Shown one piece after another: positions 15,860-24,719 of a DNA stretch of 64,000 nt. The DNA comes from Chitinophagales bacterium (GTDB lineage Bacteria > Bacteroidota > Bacteroidia > Chitinophagales > UBA2359): positions 18,968-82,967 of the forward strand of contig JAHDEE010000001.1 in the NCBI GenBank assembly GCA_020629005.1. The letters run 5' to 3'. A program made the translations under genes and the position numbers. How positions within the stretch are numbered: position 1 is the stretch's first letter; each line of letters starts with the position of its first letter. A model generated the notes under the pieces. It saw only the letters and a program-made list of their open reading frames with translations, did no database searches and was not told the origin of the DNA.

Positions 15860-18800
15860 ATGAAATCTTACCAAATTTACGTTCTGCTACTTACTGTGGG
15901 ACTAAGTGTTTGTTCCTTATTGCAAGCACAACAAGTAAATCCGTTTGATAGCAAGAAAAAGACCGAAATCGGCAGTCCCACTATAGATGTTCCTCTACTT
16001 GAGGTTAAGGGTTCTGATATAAGTAACAGTCCTTTTGTCAAGGAATATAATCCGCTACCATTCTTGGGAAGAGGAATGTCTGCTGCCCAGCGCCCCGGCA
16101 GCGAATTGAGTTTTGACGAAAACTCTTCCGTGCCGATTTTCGCTCGCGGACCGCACCTGGAATCCATGCCTGTATTGGAAAGTGATGAACAAGCCACAGC
16201 AATGGCATACGAGTACCTTGAAGAGATCAAAACTGATCTGGGTATCAAAGCACCTCTCGAAGAATTCGCGTTTAGGGAATCGATCCGGGATCAGAAAGGT
16301 AACCTGCACTTAAGGTTCCAGCAAATGTGTGGACAATATGAGGTACATGCCTCAGACATTGTTGTACACTTGTTGAGCGATGGGAAGAGAATGGTCAATG
16401 GCAGATTTCATCATAGCGCTACAGATCGTCAATTTGTAGCAGAATTGAGTGAAGCGGAAATTCAGGAAATTCTTCAGACAGATTTGGAGAGCCAGACAAA
16501 GGTTACTGAGCTTTGCGATCATGCAAAGGACATGATGCACTATCACGGCCCTGAAAGTAAATTGGTTGTCTACTATAAGAAGGGCTACGTTTCGGTGCCG
16601 ACACTGGCCTACTATGTGGTTGCCAGGCCAAATTTCCTGGAGAGATGGGAGTATATCGTTGATGCCGTAACTGGTGAAATTCTTCAGGAAATCAACAGTA
16701 CTTGCGAAGCTGGACCTACCACAGCTACGGACACCGACCTAAACGGGGACAGCAGAACACTGCAAGTGTACGAAGATGGCGGAACCTACATCATGCTTGA
16801 TGTAACCAAGGACATGTATTCGGGGCCTGGCGCTAGCCTTCCCGACTTGGGTGATGGCTTGATCCTCACCTATGATATGCAGAACAATTCTCCAAATTCC
16901 GGAGCAAACATACAGCCTGTAACCAGCAATAACAACAACTGGGATGCTAAGGAAGTATCTGCACACTGGAATGCCAGCAGGGCCTTCGACTACTTCAAGA
17001 ATACTTTCGGAAGAAACTCCATAGATGGTGATGGCGGAGATGTTTACTCCTTCATTAATGTTGCTGATCAGAATGGAAGTTCTATGGATAATGCCTTTTG
17101 GAACGGGGTGGGAATTTACTACGGTAACGGAGCACAGGCTTTTACTCCACTTGCAGGAGGCCTGGATGTTGCCGGCCATGAAATGTCGCATGGTGTAGTG
17201 GAGCACACAGCAAATCTTGAATATCAATATGAATCAGGAGCGCTCAACGAGTCCTTCGCCGATATTTTTGGTGCGATGATTGACCGTGACGATTGGAAGA
17301 TCGGAGAAGACATAGTCAACTCTAGTGTTTTCCCGTCGGGAGCAATGCGTGATATGCAAAACCCTCACAATGGTGGAACCAGCTTCAACAACTTTTACTA
17401 TCAACCTGAAAAGGTTTCGGAAAAATATACCGGATCACAGGATAATGGTGGTGTTCATTTAAACAGCGGTATCCCGAATCATGCCTTTTATCTATTTGCT
17501 ACCAATGTTGGCAAAGACAAAGCAGAGGACACCTTTTATAAAGCCTTGCAACAATATCTGACCAGATCTTCGCAATTCATTGACCTTCGTCTGGCAGTCT
17601 TACAATCTTGTGAAGACCTCTATGGTGCTGGTTCTTCAGAACTGAATGCCGCGATTAATGCATTTGATCAGGTGGAGATCTTTGGACCGAATACTGGAAA
17701 CGGCGGTGGATCTGGGGACGTTAGTGATCTGGAAGAAAATCCGGGTCAGGAATACATAGTATTCACAGATACAAACGGTAATGATCCAGTCACCATGTAT
17801 GTGACCAATGCTGAGGCTTCTGAATTCATACCAATTACACAAACCCCACATAGTCGTAGAATCAGTATGTCCGATGATGGGACGCTTGGGGTATTCGTTG
17901 ATGATGAGGGCCACATACGCTTGGTAAATATGAATCTGGATAATCCTCAAGAAACGGTGATCAGCACAGACGCAGAATGGGATAATGTAGCAATTTCAAA
18001 AGATGGGCGTTTAATAGCAGCAGTACCAAACTATGTTGATCCCAACATTTATGTGTATGATATTTCTGGAGAAACGGTTGTCGCTGCTTCATTTGAACTT
18101 AGTAACCCAACATCTGCTGAAGGAATCAGTACAGGGGAAGTAAAGTATGCAGATGCTATTGAATTTGATCACACTGGAGAATACGTAATGTATGATGCCT
18201 ACAACGAAATCAGTACTTCTCAATGGGATCAGAACCTCGATTTCTGGGATGTTGGCTGGCTTAAGGTCTGGGATAAAAACACTGGCAATTTTGCCGATGG
18301 CAATATCATAAAGCTATTCTCCGGATTGGAGGAAGGGGTAAGTCTGGGCAACGGCGTATTCTCCAAGAATTCACCATACATAATTGCCTTCGACTATTTC
18401 GATTTTGCAAATGATGTACAGGTCGTACTTGGAGCGAATATTGAAACAAGCGATATCCAGGAGATACACAATAATGATCGACTTGGCTACCCTAATTATT
18501 CAATTGATGACAGCCAGCTGCTATTCAACAGCAGTCAAGGCGGTGAGGATTATATCTTCAGAGTTGGACTACAGGACAACAAGATTCAAGCAACCGGAAG
18601 TCCGCAGACCTTTATCAATGCCGCTCAAAATGGTGTTTGGTTTGCCAACGGCACTAGAAATCTCGAAGTGGCCAATGAATCTTTGGCCAATGATTTTCCC
18701 GTTGAGGTCTTCCCCAATCCCTTTAGTAACAAGTTGACGCTAAACTTCTTACTAGAAAAAGCAGGTCCGGTCTCTATCAATGTAATGGACTTACAAGGAC

Positions 18801-18946
18801 GGATCGTCCTGGCTCAAGCCAGCGAGCAGTTAACGGGCCAGGTGCAATTCGATCTTCAGCTGGAAAATGTGCCGCATGGCATGTATATACTCGAATTACA
18901 AACAGCAGCTGGAAAGAATGCCAGGCTGATAACCAAAGTGCAGTAA
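15860..18946 (+). CDS. M4 (thermolysin-like) metallopeptidase with C-terminal propeller and T9SS type A domain
   Basis: Secreted zinc endopeptidase. A signal peptide (ends SLLQAQQ) precedes an FTP/PepSY propeptide (EYLEEIKTDLGIKAP ... RWEYIVDAVTGEILQ). The catalytic domain has HEMSH with His440, Glu441, His444, the third zinc ligand Glu464 (ALNESFADIFG) and the catalytic His533 (DNGGVHLNSGIPNHA). The 440-to-464 spacing equals that of thermolysin (142-166). From about residue 625 to 945 lies a WD40/TolB-like beta-propeller (GRLIAAVPNYVDPNIYVYD, GEYVMYDAYNEIS), unusual for M4 proteases. The last ~80 residues are a type A T9SS sorting domain (VFPNPFSNKLTLNF). A terminator-like hairpin follows. 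Confidence 0.95.
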   Translation: MKSYQIYVLLLTVGLSVCSLLQAQQVNPFDSKKKTEIGSPTIDVPLLEVKGSDISNSPFVKEYNPLPFLGRGMSAAQRPGSELSFDENSSVPIFARGPHLESMPVLESDEQATAMAYEYLEEIKTDLGIKAPLEEFAFRESIRDQKGNLHLRFQQMCGQYEVHASDIVVHLLSDGKRMVNGRFHHSATDRQFVAELSEAEIQEILQTDLESQTKVTELCDHAKDMMHYHGPESKLVVYYKKGYVSVPTLAYYVVARPNFLERWEYIVDAVTGEILQEINSTCEAGPTTATDTDLNGDSRTLQVYEDGGTYIMLDVTKDMYSGPGASLPDLGDGLILTYDMQNNSPNSGANIQPVTSNNNNWDAKEVSAHWNASRAFDYFKNTFGRNSIDGDGGDVYSFINVADQNGSSMDNAFWNGVGIYYGNGAQAFTPLAGGLDVAGHEMSHGVVEHTANLEYQYESGALNESFADIFGAMIDRDDWKIGEDIVNSSVFPSGAMRDMQNPHNGGTSFNNFYYQPEKVSEKYTGSQDNGGVHLNSGIPNHAFYLFATNVGKDKAEDTFYKALQQYLTRSSQFIDLRLAVLQSCEDLYGAGSSELNAAINAFDQVEIFGPNTGNGGGSGDVSDLEENPGQEYIVFTDTNGNDPVTMYVTNAEASEFIPITQTPHSRRISMSDDGTLGVFVDDEGHIRLVNMNLDNPQETVISTDAEWDNVAISKDGRLIAAVPNYVDPNIYVYDISGETVVAASFELSNPTSAEGISTGEVKYADAIEFDHTGEYVMYDAYNEISTSQWDQNLDFWDVGWLKVWDKNTGNFADGNIIKLFSGLEEGVSLGNGVFSKNSPYIIAFDYFDFANDVQVVLGANIETSDIQEIHNNDRLGYPNYSIDDSQLLFNSSQGGEDYIFRVGLQDNKIQATGSPQTFINAAQNGVWFANGTRNLEVANESLANDFPVEVFPNPFSNKLTLNFLLEKAGPVSINVMDLQGRIVLAQASEQLTGQVQFDLQLENVPHGMYILELQTAAGKNARLITKVQ

Positions 18947-18963
18947 AAAAGACTAGCAGCAAT

Positions 18964-18984
18964 GGGAGCCTCAGTGCTCCCTTT
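18964..18984 (+). terminator. terminator-like hairpin after the M4 protease
   Basis: Perfect 6-bp stem GGGAGC/GCTCCC with a 6-nt loop, followed by TTTGCTTC, 17 bp after the protease stop. The T tract is weak. Confidence 0.5.
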
Positions 18985-19018
18985 GCTTCACCCCTTTCAC
19001 CTCCACAACTAAGCCATT

Positions 19019-19648
19019 ATGAAGAATTTACTGGTCTGCACAATCATAACTCTTTTGCTATGCCTCAATCACCAAGATTGTAAAGCACAGGTCGTCAGTT
19101 TGACTGCAAACATGTACACCTTTGGTTTCGAAAACTTTGATGTAGACACCGACGATATGGATGTTAGTTTTGACACAAAGAGCAATATCTCCGGCAATCT
19201 TCGACTGTACACGAGAAAGCGATGGGCACTTCGACTTGGCGGAGGGATTGATCGCTTTGAATACACTGTAGGTGGACCTAGCATAGGGGAGCAATATGAT
19301 GCTCAACGAAGGGATGTTAAAGGATTGGTTGGATTAGAAAAGCATTTCCAGCTTGGCTCTTCACTTACCTTTTATCCGGGTGTTTTGATTCCTATTACTG
19401 TAGTTGGAGACGACGACATCGTTTCCAGCAATCTGGAGGATATTCAGAATGGACATACAAGAGCAGGACTCGGACTGGTGCTAGGGGCCAACTATGCACT
19501 GCTAAATCTACTCAGAGTGGGGTTTGAAGTGAATTACAACTACAACAACTTCCAGAACGATGTGTGGAGAAATCAAAACCAGCTCCAGTCGGTAAATTTG
19601 TCCGGTATGGACTTCGAATCTGCGCTGACGATTGGAATTGCTTTTTAA
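19019..19648 (+). CDS. outer-membrane beta-barrel-type protein
   Basis: 209-residue exported protein with a clear signal peptide (MKNLLVCTIITLLLCLNHQ ... CKAQ). The mature part alternates polar and aromatic/hydrophobic residues in strand-like segments (MYTFGFENFDVDTDD, GNLRLYTRKRWALRLGGG, GLGLVLGANYALLNLLRVGFE split by eye, FEVNYNYNNFQND) and ends ESALTIGIAF, a terminal strand with a final Phe as in outer-membrane barrels. Size suggests an eight-stranded barrel of the OmpA/OmpX size class. No specific family is recognised. The following gene is convergent, 7 bp away. Confidence 0.7.
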   Translation: MKNLLVCTIITLLLCLNHQDCKAQVVSLTANMYTFGFENFDVDTDDMDVSFDTKSNISGNLRLYTRKRWALRLGGGIDRFEYTVGGPSIGEQYDAQRRDVKGLVGLEKHFQLGSSLTFYPGVLIPITVVGDDDIVSSNLEDIQNGHTRAGLGLVLGANYALLNLLRVGFEVNYNYNNFQNDVWRNQNQLQSVNLSGMDFESALTIGIAF

Positions 19649-19655
19649 TCTTCGA

Positions 19656-21005
19656 TCAGCCCTCTACCAACAATCTGTCCAGAAGTTGAATGTCATTTAC
19701 GACGGTATAATCATACTGAAATAGCCCATCCTCTGCTATTACCAGGGCAATCTTTCTACCATTGATCTCGTAAAGCAGTATGTCCGAACCGATCACACTC
19801 TCCAAATTCTTTTGCAGGTTTTGCTCTAATGCGATAGCAGATTCTACATCAAAAAGGTGCAATCCCGAGTTTCGATCACAGACAAAAAGAAGATCTTCAT
19901 CTATGCCCAAACCGAGCGGTTCTTCCATGTCGTAGGAGCTGACCGGTTGTGGAGATTGCAGTGTGTCGATATTGAAAATTTGAAGTAAGCTGGTTGCTCC
20001 AGGGCAGCTACTTGTAGAAGTATTGTCACGGCTTGTAACATAGGCTCTGCTTTGATCAGCAACAACATTATCACAACCGGTGAAAGAACGGGTTTTGCCC
20101 TGAGAGAACAAGGAATACCCATTCAGCACTTCGTAAAAGAAAGTATTGCTTCCAGTCCCAGCCAGCAAATAATCCTTGTTTTGTCGCTCATAGGGAAGTA
20201 GTGACTTCAGTCCCCAGTCTACGAACGAAGAGTCTACTTTGGAAATATTTAGTGGATTGATGATCCTGTAGCTTGTTAAGTAACCTCCGTCAATGGCGAA
20301 GAGATATTCGTCGATAATCGTAAATTTCTCAGAACTGCCACTCAACATCGAAGGATCCCAGTTATCTTCACCCGTGAACGCGGCTAGCTGGTTTAGCCAG
20401 GTATCGACCTCCCATGGGTCCCAGTTCTCGTCTGCGGGATGGGGCGTGCTATCACATGGCAGCACTGCCACTCTTTCTACCTCTTCGAGATCAAGGATCA
20501 CTCCGAGTGTGGGGTCCAAAGGCTCCTCCAGTTTGTAGTCAGGGATAAAACTATAATCTCTTGCCGGAAAAACATTTTCAACTCTAGTCAGGTATTGGCA
20601 ATTGAAAGGATCGCCAATATTAAAAGTAACCAAATCTGTGAAGCTATCGGCAAAAAGAGTATTGCCTCTTATGCATAGATCCTTAGCGCCAGGGATATTA
20701 AGAAAACCAATCTTGTTGATCACATTGGGATCGCCTATGTAAATCACATGGACCCCCTGATTGCGCTCCACCATAAAAAGGTATTCACTCTTATTGATTA
20801 CCTTTCCAATGTTCTCGACGTTGCGTACCCCAAGAGCGGTTCCAGCTCCTTCTCTAAATTCGCCATAAGTCTGATATACAGGCTTAAGAACAGTATAGGT
20901 GTACACCTCCTCGCAGTTGTCTTTTGTGCAAGATTCTAACATTGTGATGACGAAAGAGGACACTGAGAGCAAGGCCAACAAGGAGAGGTAACTAAGCTTC
21001 CGCAT
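19656..21005 (-). CDS. LVIVD-repeat lipoprotein
   Basis: Lipoprotein signal with Cys26 (VITMLESC) followed by TKDNCEE. The mature protein is made of LVIVD/propeller-like repeats typical of Bacteroidota surface proteins: YLFMVERNQGVHVIYIGDP, KDLCIRGNTLFADSFTDLV, LLFVCDRNSGLHLFDVESA. It is related in fold to the first half of the T9SS cargo at 1253-3580 but lacks a sorting domain and is lipid-anchored instead. No catalytic motif is seen. Its function is unknown; a protein-binding or surface scaffold role is inferred. Confidence 0.82.
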   Translation of the reverse strand: MRKLSYLSLLALLSVSSFVITMLESCTKDNCEEVYTYTVLKPVYQTYGEFREGAGTALGVRNVENIGKVINKSEYLFMVERNQGVHVIYIGDPNVINKIGFLNIPGAKDLCIRGNTLFADSFTDLVTFNIGDPFNCQYLTRVENVFPARDYSFIPDYKLEEPLDPTLGVILDLEEVERVAVLPCDSTPHPADENWDPWEVDTWLNQLAAFTGEDNWDPSMLSGSSEKFTIIDEYLFAIDGGYLTSYRIINPLNISKVDSSFVDWGLKSLLPYERQNKDYLLAGTGSNTFFYEVLNGYSLFSQGKTRSFTGCDNVVADQSRAYVTSRDNTSTSSCPGATSLLQIFNIDTLQSPQPVSSYDMEEPLGLGIDEDLLFVCDRNSGLHLFDVESAIALEQNLQKNLESVIGSDILLYEINGRKIALVIAEDGLFQYDYTVVNDIQLLDRLLVEG

Positions 21006-21121
21006 AAGATTCTATTGACTTCTACTGAGAAACGCTGCAAACTGAGCAGCAGTTGCTTTCTTTTAACAGCAATTATCAAGCCTGTCATATGTGCGGTATG
21101 TAATCAGGGCCCAAAATAGAC

Positions 21122-21676
21122 CTAAAGGTCAGCTGGATTTATCAATGCGAAGCGGACATGGCCTTCCCAACGACCATTTATCTTTAGATAGGCCGGCGAA
21201 TAGCCTTCCTGTATGAAGCCCAGTTTCTCAACCACCCTGATTGAGGGTCCATTTGTAGGCACAATATTGGCTTCAATCCTGTGCAGTTTCATGTCATCAA
21301 AGGCATAAGCTACGGCCTGCTCAAGTGCCTCAGTCATATAGCCGTTTCCGGTGAAGTCTCTGCCAATCTTATATCCCACAAAGCAAGACTGTAGAGCACC
21401 TCTAACGATATTACTAAAGCTTATATCGCCAATCAGCTCAGAGCCCCCATGTCTGTGGAAAATCCAAAGTTTGAGATTCCTTCCTTCTTCCATAAGTCTC
21501 TGCTGATCCTCCATCAAGCTCCTGTGATATTCCACGGAAAAGAAATCAGCATCAAAAGAGGGCATCGAGTACCTAAAGTGGTCCTTGTTAGTACGATAAT
21601 ATTTCAGCACCTCTGGCGCTTCTTGCGCACGCAGGGTCCTAAGAATCAATCGCTTGGTGTTAATCAATGTTTGCAT
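21122..21676 (-). CDS. GNAT family N-acetyltransferase (RimJ/RimL type)
   Basis: 184-residue cytoplasmic acetyltransferase. The N-terminus TKRLILRTLRAQEAPEVLKYY is typical of the RimJ/RimL branch. The acetyl-CoA binding motif A region is seen in GYKIGRDFTGNGYMTEALEQAV, followed by HRIEANIVPTNGPSIRVVEKLGF and EGYSPAYLKINGRWEGHVRFAL. These match ribosomal-protein alanine acetyltransferase-like enzymes, but the branch also includes small-molecule and resistance acetyltransferases, so the substrate is left open. It is monocistronic, between two secreted-protein genes. Confidence 0.9.
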   Translation of the reverse strand: MQTLINTKRLILRTLRAQEAPEVLKYYRTNKDHFRYSMPSFDADFFSVEYHRSLMEDQQRLMEEGRNLKLWIFHRHGGSELIGDISFSNIVRGALQSCFVGYKIGRDFTGNGYMTEALEQAVAYAFDDMKLHRIEANIVPTNGPSIRVVEKLGFIQEGYSPAYLKINGRWEGHVRFALINPADL

Positions 21677-21786
21677 CGCCTCGCCAATATACTAACAAGG
21701 TTTCAGATTGTAGTACATTGAGTGGCATAAATACGTGCTCGCTGAGCATAGGCCTTATCCTGGTGCTCTAGCTACTATCGCCTTGC

Positions 21787-24339
21787 TTATTGGACAAAGA
21801 GCTTAGCAGATGCTTCGAGGCCTTTGATTCCGATGATATTTGCCAGATATACACCGGCCCGCAAATCGCTAACATCAAGGTCAATCGAGAGCAAGCCAGC
21901 TTCATCAAAGCTGTATTTCAGATTTTTCAGCGTTCGTCCCTGTAAGTCAATGAGCTCCAATTCATAAGATCCCGGTTTCTCACATTGCCATTCAATTGAT
22001 ACAGAATTCCCAGCAGCAGGGTTCGGAAAAGACTTTAGCCTCCCTTCTCTTCCGCAATTAAGCCAGTAAGAGCCCGTGGTTTCCTGGTATGGGTTCGAAC
22101 TATCGGTAACCGTAACATGATAAAAACCTTTGCTAAGACCAGTTAAATTCTGGTAGACTGAGCCATTAGACCATGAATAGAAATACGGTGGCAATCCTCC
22201 GGTAACTTGAATCATGATTGCCCCATTAGTATCGTCACAGGTATTTGGCGGAGCAAGAGTAAAGTCTGAGATATCAACTGTAGAATCTTGAACTCCGGAA
22301 TCGTTTGCCAAGACTAGTTCGCATCCTTCAGAATCAGTCACAGTTATCCACCATTGACTATCATCGCGGTAGAGCACGTTTGCCGTAGTCTCAGCTTCAT
22401 CCATCCGCATATAGCCAACACGTTCATGCGAGAAATCGTACGGAGGTGTGCCACCAGCCACTTCAATCAAAGCGCTGTTATAGTGAAAAACAGTTGTTGT
22501 TAGAGCGCCTTGATTATTGCTTTGCATGGTATATGTCAGCGGTGCTGCTGCGCCCCTAACAACAAAGATTCTATTTACCTGGCAACCCTGTGCATTGGTA
22601 ATCTCAACGGAATAAACTCCGCTACTCAAGTCGTAACGGTCTTCCGAAGTATCACCGTCTGACCAACTAAACGAAAATGGACCAGAACCCACAACATCCA
22701 GAATTATTGATCCTTCTGATTGATCGCAAGAATCGTGATTCGTTTCTGCGCTCACAATTGTCCCCTCGCAAGTTGAAATGCAAAAGCTTGATCTCGGATC
22801 CAATCCACCATAACCATCAACCATAATATAATACATGGTTCCTTCCTCTGCGAAAAAGCTAACTTGAGGGACCAGCAGGTTTTCATCATCTGAGCAAGCG
22901 ACCTCAGCACCAGCACAAGAAGCATATACCGCGATCTGCACATCACTATAGCTCAGACTGCCATCGCAGTCTCCTGCACTTATCACCACTTGTTCACCGT
23001 TTCCTGCATAGGAAAACCAGACTGAATTGGTCACTTGATCTGTAAAACAACTGGGATTACCCTCAGTCTCTCCCGCCACATGCGTGGCACAAAAGTTATT
23101 AAATGGACCATTAGATCCTACATTCAACATAATAGCATCAGAGCAGAAATCATTGACTGCCTTAATATTATTAACTGAGCAGTCACAGGCATGAAACTTT
23201 GAAACCTTACTAAGGGTGCAAGCAGTATCACCTTCATCCACAACAGTGATTTCAGGCTCTTGATCTGCGGTGTAAGGCCCAAAAGAATAAGTGCCTTCGG
23301 CTACTGGCCCTATAAGGTCTCCAAGACCGTCCGTAATCGTGTAGCTACCAGATCCTTCAACAACTACCGCTAATGAGAAGGACTCAGAAGAATCGCAGCT
23401 GTTGGCTATCTCGATCACAAGATCACATGATAAGCAATCTGGGCAGCTACCGCCGCAATCTACCTCTGTTTCATCCTGATTTAGGATGCCGTCTGCGCAG
23501 GAAGGTCCTGAAGCGCTAAAGCTACAATCGTAGTGGATCGGCACCTTACAGAGATCACCTTCCGCGTCTTCAAGAACCAGCGTGTCATGAAAATCACTTG
23601 ACAAGGGGCCGATGTTATATGCCCCCCCAGTTCCAGCATCAATCGTTGCTCCTCCACTTTCAAGTGAAAGGTAGTAGTTGGCACTTCCATTTCCCTCAAA
23701 GCTAAAATCGACATAGTATTGTTCACCTTCACAAGAATAGGACACCGATAAATTCTTTGCATCACACTTCGGGCAGAACTGCGAATATGCCGTAGAACCT
23801 TCAAATTCCTGGCTAATGGAGATTTCATTTCCGTCGCAATACGAAGCAACAACCCCGCTTAGCTTGATATCGTACTCATAGCATTCATCCGGCTCAAGCA
23901 ATAAAGCGCCGAATAAATCGTCAATTGTCATTATGCATCCCAAAGTCATTGTCTCGCCGCCACAACCGACCCCTCCGGAATCACTACTCATGCGAATTTC
24001 GACAGTTCCTTCCTGTCCAGCGATCGACAACGGAGTGATCTCAAAGTCGGAAAAACAGCTGTTTTTACTGCGCAAAACCAATCCTGGGCTGCTAAAGGAT
24101 CCAATACTAGAAGTGACCAGGAACCTCAGTTCACACAAATCTTCGATACAAGGAATAGCCTCGTCCTCAAAGACAATATCGTAGCTCATATCTAACTTGG
24201 TATCCGTATAGACATACTGTGTTGAATATCCTATCAACCGACCACAAGCGAAAGAAGAGTGGTGAAAAAACAGCAGCACAGCAAGCAAAGTGGAAACTCG
24301 AATAAATGTAGGCATAGCACTAAATTTGAAACGCTTCAC
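21787..24339 (-). CDS. Cys-rich secreted protein with SprB-type repeats and T9SS type A domain
   Basis: 850-residue T9SS cargo. A signal segment (TLLAVLLFFHHSSFACG) starts the protein; an ATG at 24315 would remove eight polar residues and is an alternative start. Domains in order: a Cys-rich beta region, the DETEVDCGGSCPDC motif, a PPC-like domain (VTNSVWFSYAGNGEQVVISAG ... GTMYYIMVDGYGG), two SprB-like repeats (NHDSCDQSEGSIILDVVGSG, NTCDDTNGAIMIQVTGGLPP) and a type A sorting domain (LKSFPNPAAGNSVSIEW ... ASAKLFVQ). SprB-type repeats are linked to gliding adhesins. No enzyme motif is present. An adhesin-like surface role is inferred. Confidence 0.85.
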   Translation of the reverse strand: MKRFKFSAMPTFIRVSTLLAVLLFFHHSSFACGRLIGYSTQYVYTDTKLDMSYDIVFEDEAIPCIEDLCELRFLVTSSIGSFSSPGLVLRSKNSCFSDFEITPLSIAGQEGTVEIRMSSDSGGVGCGGETMTLGCIMTIDDLFGALLLEPDECYEYDIKLSGVVASYCDGNEISISQEFEGSTAYSQFCPKCDAKNLSVSYSCEGEQYYVDFSFEGNGSANYYLSLESGGATIDAGTGGAYNIGPLSSDFHDTLVLEDAEGDLCKVPIHYDCSFSASGPSCADGILNQDETEVDCGGSCPDCLSCDLVIEIANSCDSSESFSLAVVVEGSGSYTITDGLGDLIGPVAEGTYSFGPYTADQEPEITVVDEGDTACTLSKVSKFHACDCSVNNIKAVNDFCSDAIMLNVGSNGPFNNFCATHVAGETEGNPSCFTDQVTNSVWFSYAGNGEQVVISAGDCDGSLSYSDVQIAVYASCAGAEVACSDDENLLVPQVSFFAEEGTMYYIMVDGYGGLDPRSSFCISTCEGTIVSAETNHDSCDQSEGSIILDVVGSGPFSFSWSDGDTSEDRYDLSSGVYSVEITNAQGCQVNRIFVVRGAAAPLTYTMQSNNQGALTTTVFHYNSALIEVAGGTPPYDFSHERVGYMRMDEAETTANVLYRDDSQWWITVTDSEGCELVLANDSGVQDSTVDISDFTLAPPNTCDDTNGAIMIQVTGGLPPYFYSWSNGSVYQNLTGLSKGFYHVTVTDSSNPYQETTGSYWLNCGREGRLKSFPNPAAGNSVSIEWQCEKPGSYELELIDLQGRTLKNLKYSFDEAGLLSIDLDVSDLRAGVYLANIIGIKGLEASAKLFVQ

Positions 24340-24719
24340 AAAATTTTCTCCCAGACCACAGAATTTCTATAATCGCTTCAAAGCAATGAAGATATCCGCG
24401 GCGGAATCAGATGTACAAACTTGTAGATTAGGAGTCGAAAAGTGGAGACGTTACTGCTGGTCTCACAAGATAGCTATATTAATCTACAGATACAACCGCT
24501 ATTTGATAATGGCTTCCAATGGCATGATAATCAGCTTTTTTGTCCAAATTTTACGAGTACGATAACTGTCGGAATCAGCATTTTTTATATCCTGCTTATA
24601 TTTGTGCATCTTCCAGCAACAAATCGAACACACTTCTAAGCAAAAAGAGCAGTTTGTGATCGGTCAATCTGGCCATTCATACAGATAAGTGACATGTTAG
24701 TCTGTGATTAGTCACAGAA
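24340..24719. other. 380-bp divergent intergenic region
   Basis: Lies between the divergent SprB-type cargo gene and the 482-aa protein gene and must hold both promoters. No exact TAnnTTTG box was found. It contains one clear palindrome at 24702-24717. Short ORFs here are AT-biased and show no family features. Confidence 0.4.
24702..24717. promoter_or_regulatory. palindrome CTGTGA-TTAG-TCACAG
   Basis: Perfect 6-bp inverted repeat with a 4-nt spacer, ending two bases before the ATG at 24720. The half-sites resemble those of Crp/Fnr regulators (TGTGA/TCACA), but the spacer is 4 rather than 6. It may be an operator or a leader hairpin. Confidence 0.35.

Noticed and set aside
24290-24639. Two short ORFs in the divergent gap before the 482-aa gene
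   Set aside because: No signal, domain or composition typical of genes; both cross the expected promoter region.
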